64,000 bases of DNA from NCBI GenBank assembly GCA_900317635.1, contig ONHN01000001.1, positions 62,001 through 126,000 of the forward strand, read 5' to 3'. The notes under the pieces were generated by a model. The model did not search any database. It was not told where the DNA came from and saw only the letters and a list, made by a program, of their open reading frames with translations. Below are positions 59,890 to 64,000 of the stretch, in pieces; positions within the stretch are counted from its first letter, which is position 1; the number at the start of each line of letters is the position of its first letter. Origin of the DNA: an uncultured Prevotellaceae bacterium (lineage in GTDB: Bacteria > Bacteroidota > Bacteroidia > Bacteroidales > Bacteroidaceae). The translations under genes and the position numbers were made by a program.

Positions 59890-59897
59890 CAAAGGTA
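59890..59897 (-). promoter_or_regulatory. Candidate -7 element for tmRNA
   Basis: On the minus strand TACCTTTG fits TAnnTTTG. It lies about 70 bases upstream of the mature tmRNA start, so a short leader would be removed in processing. A hairpin CACGAGC...GCTCG lies in between. Confidence 0.4.
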
Positions 59898-60014
59898 ATG
59901 CAAGTTTTTCGGAAATTGCACCTCGCAAGGCATTTTTTTTTGCACAAAGGGCGTTGTTTTGCAAAAAAAGAGCGAAATTTGAGCGTTCGTAATGCTCATT
60001 ACATTGTTTTCTGT

Positions 60015-61517
60015 ATGCGCAAACTCTTGTTAATACTTGCTTTGCACCCCCTCCTCGCTATAGCACAGAAGGGGCTGCAGCTGGTGCCACAAGTGCTTAG
60101 TTCGCCCGATGGCGAGCCTGCGCCTGTCCACCCTTTACCCACGCAGCGACAGTTGGAATGGCAGCGCACCGAGTTCTATGCTTTTTTCCACTACGGAATG
60201 AACACCTACACGGGGCGCGAATGGGGCAACGGCGACGAAGCCGAAACCTTGTTTGCTCCCACGGCTCCCCCCAAGCCCGAACAATGGCTGCAGACGGTGA
60301 AGGCAGCGGGGATGCGGGGCGGTATTGCCGTGGTGAAGCATCACGACGGGTTCTGCCTATGGCCCACAGAAACGACGGGGCACAGCGTGGTGAATGCGGC
60401 CGAGGGCTACGGGCGTGAAACAAACATTCCGCGCGACTTTGCTGATGCCGCCCGCCGCTTAGGTATGAAGTATGGCTTCTACGTGTCGCCGTGGGATAGA
60501 AACTCGGCGCTGTATGGCACGACGCGCTACGTGAGCGAGGTCTTCTTGCGCCAATGTGCGGAGCTGGCACAATATGGTGACGACCAGTTTGAGATGTGGT
60601 TTGACGGAGCCAATGGCGGCTCTGGCTACTATGGCGGTAAGAACACGACGATTAGTGTTGACCGTGCTACCTACTATGATGTTCCCAACCTTCGCGACAG
60701 CATTCACAAGGTATGTCCGATGTGCGTCTTATGGGGCGAAGGCGGCGAGGCCCGCTGGATTGGCAATGAAGCTGGCTGGGCTGGTGAGACAAATTGGAAC
60801 ACAGAAAATCGTGGCTATGCGCCCGAAAGCAACGGCATGTACGGCACAGAGGGCGGTTGGTGCTGGCTTCCTGGAGAGAGCGATGCAAAGATGACCAACA
60901 GCGGATGGTTCTGGCACGAAGGCGAGCAACCGCTATCAGCAGAACGCCTCTTTCAGATGTATCTTGAAACGGTAGGTCGCGGTGCCACGCTCATTCTTAA
61001 CTGCCCTCCCGACCGCAGTGGGGTTCTGCCAGCGGCCGATGTTCGCGTACTTCAAAACTTAGGAAAGCTCTTGCAAGCACGTTTGACAACTGACCTTGCA
61101 CAAAAAGCACGCATTGATGCCTCTGCCACACGCCCGAAGGGAGCCACACGCTCATACGAGACAGGCATGCTGACCGATGGCCAAATAGAGACGTATTGGG
61201 CTGCGCCCGACGATGCCACGCAAGCCACGCTAACACTGACGTGGGACGAGCCTCAAACGCTGCACTACGTGATGCTGCAAGAGTATCTGCGCCTGGGTCA
61301 GCGCATCCGCAGCTTTAACGTTGAGTATTCCGCAGACGGACAAACATGGCAACCTTGTGCTACGAACATCGAAACGACTACAGTGGGCTATAAGCGCATA
61401 GTGCCGCTGATTGGAACCACGGCCAACTATAACAGAGGGGTGCAAGCACTTGCGCTACGCATCAACATCCTCGACGCACGCGCTTGCCCGACACTCGAAA
61501 CATTGGCAGTATATTAG
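60015..61517 (+). CDS. GH29 alpha-L-fucosidase with C-terminal F5/8-type carbohydrate module
   Basis: From the ATG at 60015 (MRKLLLILALHPLLAIAQKG) the product has 500 residues. A signal peptide is followed by the GH29 barrel with FFHYGMNTYTGREWGNGDEA, VKHHDGFCLWPTETTGH and the nucleophile Asp197 in EMWFDGANGG. The end (about residues 360-500) resembles a discoidin-type domain with SFNVEYSADGQTWQPCATN. GH29 releases alpha-linked L-fucose. A longer frame covering the tmRNA 5' end is rejected. It precedes a GH16 gene in the same direction. Confidence 0.92.
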   Translation: MRKLLLILALHPLLAIAQKGLQLVPQVLSSPDGEPAPVHPLPTQRQLEWQRTEFYAFFHYGMNTYTGREWGNGDEAETLFAPTAPPKPEQWLQTVKAAGMRGGIAVVKHHDGFCLWPTETTGHSVVNAAEGYGRETNIPRDFADAARRLGMKYGFYVSPWDRNSALYGTTRYVSEVFLRQCAELAQYGDDQFEMWFDGANGGSGYYGGKNTTISVDRATYYDVPNLRDSIHKVCPMCVLWGEGGEARWIGNEAGWAGETNWNTENRGYAPESNGMYGTEGGWCWLPGESDAKMTNSGWFWHEGEQPLSAERLFQMYLETVGRGATLILNCPPDRSGVLPAADVRVLQNLGKLLQARLTTDLAQKARIDASATRPKGATRSYETGMLTDGQIETYWAAPDDATQATLTLTWDEPQTLHYVMLQEYLRLGQRIRSFNVEYSADGQTWQPCATNIETTTVGYKRIVPLIGTTANYNRGVQALALRINILDARACPTLETLAVY

Positions 61518-61520
61518 TAT

Positions 61521-61575
61521 GAAGTGACGAGTGACGAGTTACAAGTTGCGAGTTACAAGTTACGAGTATGGATAC
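61521..61575. repeat. Heptanucleotide tandem repeat (copy 5)
   Basis: Seven units of the GTGACGA/GTTACAA/GTTGCGA types are followed by ATGGATACGCCGATAA, which matches part of the conserved core. It lies directly after the GH29 stop and before another palindromic element, giving a composite intergenic region up to 61640. Confidence 0.75.
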
Positions 61576-61584
61576 GCCGATAAT

Positions 61585-61640
61585 GGATGCAGGCGGGATG
61601 CCTGCGTACACAGTTAAGTGGCTCCGCCGACGACAGCACA
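61585..61640. repeat. REP-like palindrome beside heptanucleotide copy 5
   Basis: GGATGCAGGCGGGATGCCTG and CGTACACAG form a palindrome of the same family as 43405. It is followed by TGGCTCCGCCGACGACAGC, part of the heptanucleotide core. The rest of 61641-61734 is a plain leader for the next gene. Confidence 0.5.
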
Positions 61641-61734
61641 ACTCCACTCCCCTTGGGGAAATCGATAGGGAAGTAGATACCAATAGAAGTTAAACACGAG
61701 ACAAGATATAAAAACAATCAAACATTCAAGCACG

Positions 61735-64000
61735 ATGAAGCATACACAATATTATATATGTATATGTGCGTGTGCCCTACTGGGGCTACAGAGTAGGCCG
61801 CTTGCGGCACAATCCCTTACCTTTGAGGATGCAGGCCAGCCCGTTGTCAGCGTTTACGACGGTTGGGAACAATCACCTTTTCGCACGGGGCAGCTAACGG
61901 GCAACACAGCCATTGTAGCCAATCCGTACGTTGATGCCTCAAACCCCTCCGCGAGGGTTGTTGGCATACAGCGTTCGCGCTATGGTTCCAACACGTTTGG
62001 GGTGCGCATTCCCCTACCCTCACCCGTAGCTCTTAGTCCTAAAGCTCGTTATGTTCACGCGCTCATCCACAAACCCGCCCAAGGTCGCGTCATGCTCATC
62101 GGCTTAGGCAAACGCCCCGAACGCTCCGCGCAGAGTGCCGACACGGAACAATGCTGGGTTTTCTCGACAAAAGCTGTCGGCACTGACGCTTGGACTGATG
62201 CCGTATTCCCCGTAAAGGCGGCTGAGGGTGTTGAGCTTCACAGCCTCGTCATCGTGCCCGATTGCGAGTCGCCCCACAACCTGGCCGAGGACTTCATAGC
62301 CTACGTTGATGACATTGAAATCAACGACCAAGCCGCGCCGCGTATTAGCTCAGAGGACTATGCCGTCAACTTTGACCCCGCAGCCACCTATACGCGCAAC
62401 GATCGCGGCATTGAGACCGTTGGCGTGGGAGAGCAGACAATCAGCGTCTCCAACAACTCTTCACAGCCGCGCCTTGTTTACCAAGAGTTAACGAGCCAGC
62501 AGTTGCAGGCAAAAGCCGGCGAGACGTTGCAACCTACCTTCAGATACAAAGGCTCGTGGATGCATGGTTATACCTACCTCGATTTTGGTCAGGACGGACA
62601 GTTCGCTGCCACAGTCAACGAAGATGGCACTCCCGCCGCTGGTTCCGACCTTGTTGCCTACTCCTACTGCAACGGACACAATTCGGCAGGCGCGGAAGTT
62701 TCGGATAGAAACATACTGACCCCTCCCGCCTTCACGCTGCCAGCGGATATGCCTATAGGGCTCTATCGCCTACGTTTTAAGGTGGACTGGAACAGCCTTG
62801 ACCCGGGCGGAAACATCAGCGAGGATAACCACATTATCAACAACGGCGGCGGCATTGTTGACGTGTGCCTAAACGTCCACGGCGAGAGCGTGTTGGTTAA
62901 AGGCTCCAGCCGTAACGGAGCTGTCACGTTGCCTAATGGAACACCTTTGTCCGACTATGAAACACCCTTCGGCAAGTCGCTCATCATACGTTTGCGAGCA
63001 GCCGATGGTTTTGTGCAAAATGGTCTCCGCCTGCGCCATGGCTATAATCTTTCGGGCGATAGCCTTGTCCACGGCACGGCACAATACGTTGACGAATACA
63101 TTCCGCGCTGGCGCGTTGCCAACAACGGATTATTTACTATTCCTGCCGAATACGTAAATGGTAACATTGAGATTGAAGGATACTTCATCGAATCTTCCGC
63201 CGTTGAGCCCGAAACACCCGAAGCCCCCGAAGGCTACAAACTGCTTTGGCACGATGAATTCAACCAGCCCAACGGCACCTCCCCCGACCCCACCCGCTGG
63301 GTCTGTAGTGTGCGACGCGGCTCGGCCTGGAATCGCTTCATCAAAGACGACCCTTCAACGTGTTTCATTGATAATGGACACTTGGTTTGTCGCGCATTTC
63401 GCAACCCAGACACTTCGACAGACAATGTAGAAATGATTTCGGGTGCACGCGAGTCGCGCGGTTTGTTTTCTTTCACCTATGGCCGCGTTGATGTGCGACT
63501 GAAGACGACACCCCACGTAGGCAATTTTCCCGCAGCATGGATGATGCCGCAACCGCCAACCGACAGCTGGCCTAAAGCGGGCGAGATAGACATTTTCGAA
63601 AGCATTGATGCCCAACAACGAGCTTGGCACACCATACACTCCAACTGGACTCATAACCTTGGCTACAAGTGGAACCCACAATCTTCGTTTGAAGAAAACG
63701 TCAGCATTAGCGACTGGCACGTCTATAGCCTCGACTGGACTGAAGATGCTCTGCGCTGGTACGTTGACGGCGAAGAGGTGGGTAGCTACCTAAAGAGCGA
63801 AGACGAAGACGTGCTGAGCCAAGGGCAATGGCCTTTCACCCACGACTTCTACATCATCCTCAACCAGAGCGTAGGCAATGGTACGTGGGCTCGTAACCCC
63901 GACCTCGACTTCACCTACGAAACGCGCTTCGACTACGTCCGCGTGTACCAAAAAGCCGAATCGGGCATCGTGGAACCTGTCAGCATGCAACCCAACGTGC
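61735..64000 (+). CDS. GH16 glycoside hydrolase with N-terminal beta-rich domains (runs off the window)
   Basis: The frame begins at the ATG at 61735 (MKHTQYYICICACALLGLQS), a signal peptide that continues to LAAQ, and is open to the window edge at 64000, giving about 755 residues so far. Residues about 30-480 are beta-rich (RFKVDWNSLDPGGN and similar). From about residue 500 a GH16 domain follows, starting LLWHDEFNQPNGTSPDPTRW, with the catalytic motif EIDIFE (Glu617) and WHTIHSNWTHNLGYKWNP. GH16 enzymes cleave beta-1,3 or beta-1,4 bonds of glucans and galactans, including mucin O-glycans. Upstream is the GH29 fucosidase. Confidence 0.87.
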   Translation, partial: MKHTQYYICICACALLGLQSRPLAAQSLTFEDAGQPVVSVYDGWEQSPFRTGQLTGNTAIVANPYVDASNPSARVVGIQRSRYGSNTFGVRIPLPSPVALSPKARYVHALIHKPAQGRVMLIGLGKRPERSAQSADTEQCWVFSTKAVGTDAWTDAVFPVKAAEGVELHSLVIVPDCESPHNLAEDFIAYVDDIEINDQAAPRISSEDYAVNFDPAATYTRNDRGIETVGVGEQTISVSNNSSQPRLVYQELTSQQLQAKAGETLQPTFRYKGSWMHGYTYLDFGQDGQFAATVNEDGTPAAGSDLVAYSYCNGHNSAGAEVSDRNILTPPAFTLPADMPIGLYRLRFKVDWNSLDPGGNISEDNHIINNGGGIVDVCLNVHGESVLVKGSSRNGAVTLPNGTPLSDYETPFGKSLIIRLRAADGFVQNGLRLRHGYNLSGDSLVHGTAQYVDEYIPRWRVANNGLFTIPAEYVNGNIEIEGYFIESSAVEPETPEAPEGYKLLWHDEFNQPNGTSPDPTRWVCSVRRGSAWNRFIKDDPSTCFIDNGHLVCRAFRNPDTSTDNVEMISGARESRGLFSFTYGRVDVRLKTTPHVGNFPAAWMMPQPPTDSWPKAGEIDIFESIDAQQRAWHTIHSNWTHNLGYKWNPQSSFEENVSISDWHVYSLDWTEDALRWYVDGEEVGSYLKSEDEDVLSQGQWPFTHDFYIILNQSVGNGTWARNPDLDFTYETRFDYVRVYQKAESGIVEPVSMQPNV

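Noticed and set aside
59778-60014. N-terminal extension of the GH29 enzyme.
   Set aside because: It would cover the 5' end of tmRNA, and the ATG at 60015 begins a clean signal peptide.

Overview
The window looks like chromosome of an anaerobic member of the order Bacteroidales, most likely Prevotellaceae or Alloprevotella-like. The reasons are the TAnnTTTG-type promoters, the RprX/RprY two-component pair, the six-subunit Na+-translocating NQR, several Bacteroidales-only families (DUF4199, DUF4827, DUF4831, DUF6048, DUF6452), a BspA-type leucine-rich repeat protein ending in dockerin-like repeats, surface glycosidases and a tmRNA whose tag ends in YALAA. The species cannot be named from the sequence alone. 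Housekeeping genes are moderately GC-rich; one block (about 20.2-26 kb) is strikingly AT-rich.

Layout. 1-7.3 kb: a minus-strand run from rprX and rprY through DUF4827, DUF4199, a family 2 glycosyltransferase, DUF6452, DUF6048 and apbE to a truncated gene at the edge. 7.6-13 kb: DUF4831, a GH110 alpha-galactosidase, a Pmp3-type peptide, a long hairpin element, a restriction enzyme remnant and a fucose-type permease. 13-19.8 kb: anaerobic ribonucleotide reductase nrdD with a long leader, a MenC-MenE fusion and a secreted beta-helix protein. 19.8-27 kb: an array of RHS (YD-repeat) C-terminal cassettes with JAB-type or HEITEA-motif toxin domains, each followed by exported candidate immunity proteins. 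27-43.3 kb: plus-strand ABC-F, grpE-dnaJ, folC, BspA-like protein, coaD-ctp protease, M6 protease, a MITE, nadE, a BatD-like protein and a Fic protein. 43.6-50.2 kb: S9 peptidase, queH, a short-chain dehydrogenase and a BtuG-like/BtuB-like pair. 50.8-56.7 kb: the nqrABCDEF operon. 57.3-64 kb: preA, tRNA-Ser(CGA), tmRNA, a GH29 fucosidase and the start of a GH16 enzyme.

How parts connect. ApbE attaches FMN to NqrB and NqrC, so the first and the last third of the window are functionally linked. MenC-MenE supplies menaquinone, the quinone that NQR reduces. GH110, GH29, GH16 and the fucose permease together suggest foraging on host or mucin-type glycans carrying blood-group-like caps. The pair at 47.1-50.2 kb probably takes up corrinoids.

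The most unusual part is the RHS cassette array. Two related JAB-domain toxins and one HEITEA-motif toxin sit behind near-identical RHS tips. Every candidate immunity protein carries a signal peptide or lipobox, and a domain shared by several of them occurs four times. The one N-terminal RHS segment is broken by a frameshift and a nonsense codon, so the array looks like a set of silent or decaying cassettes made by recombination between the tips. The window also holds several intergenic repeat families, the clearest being a heptanucleotide tandem repeat with a conserved core that occurs five times.
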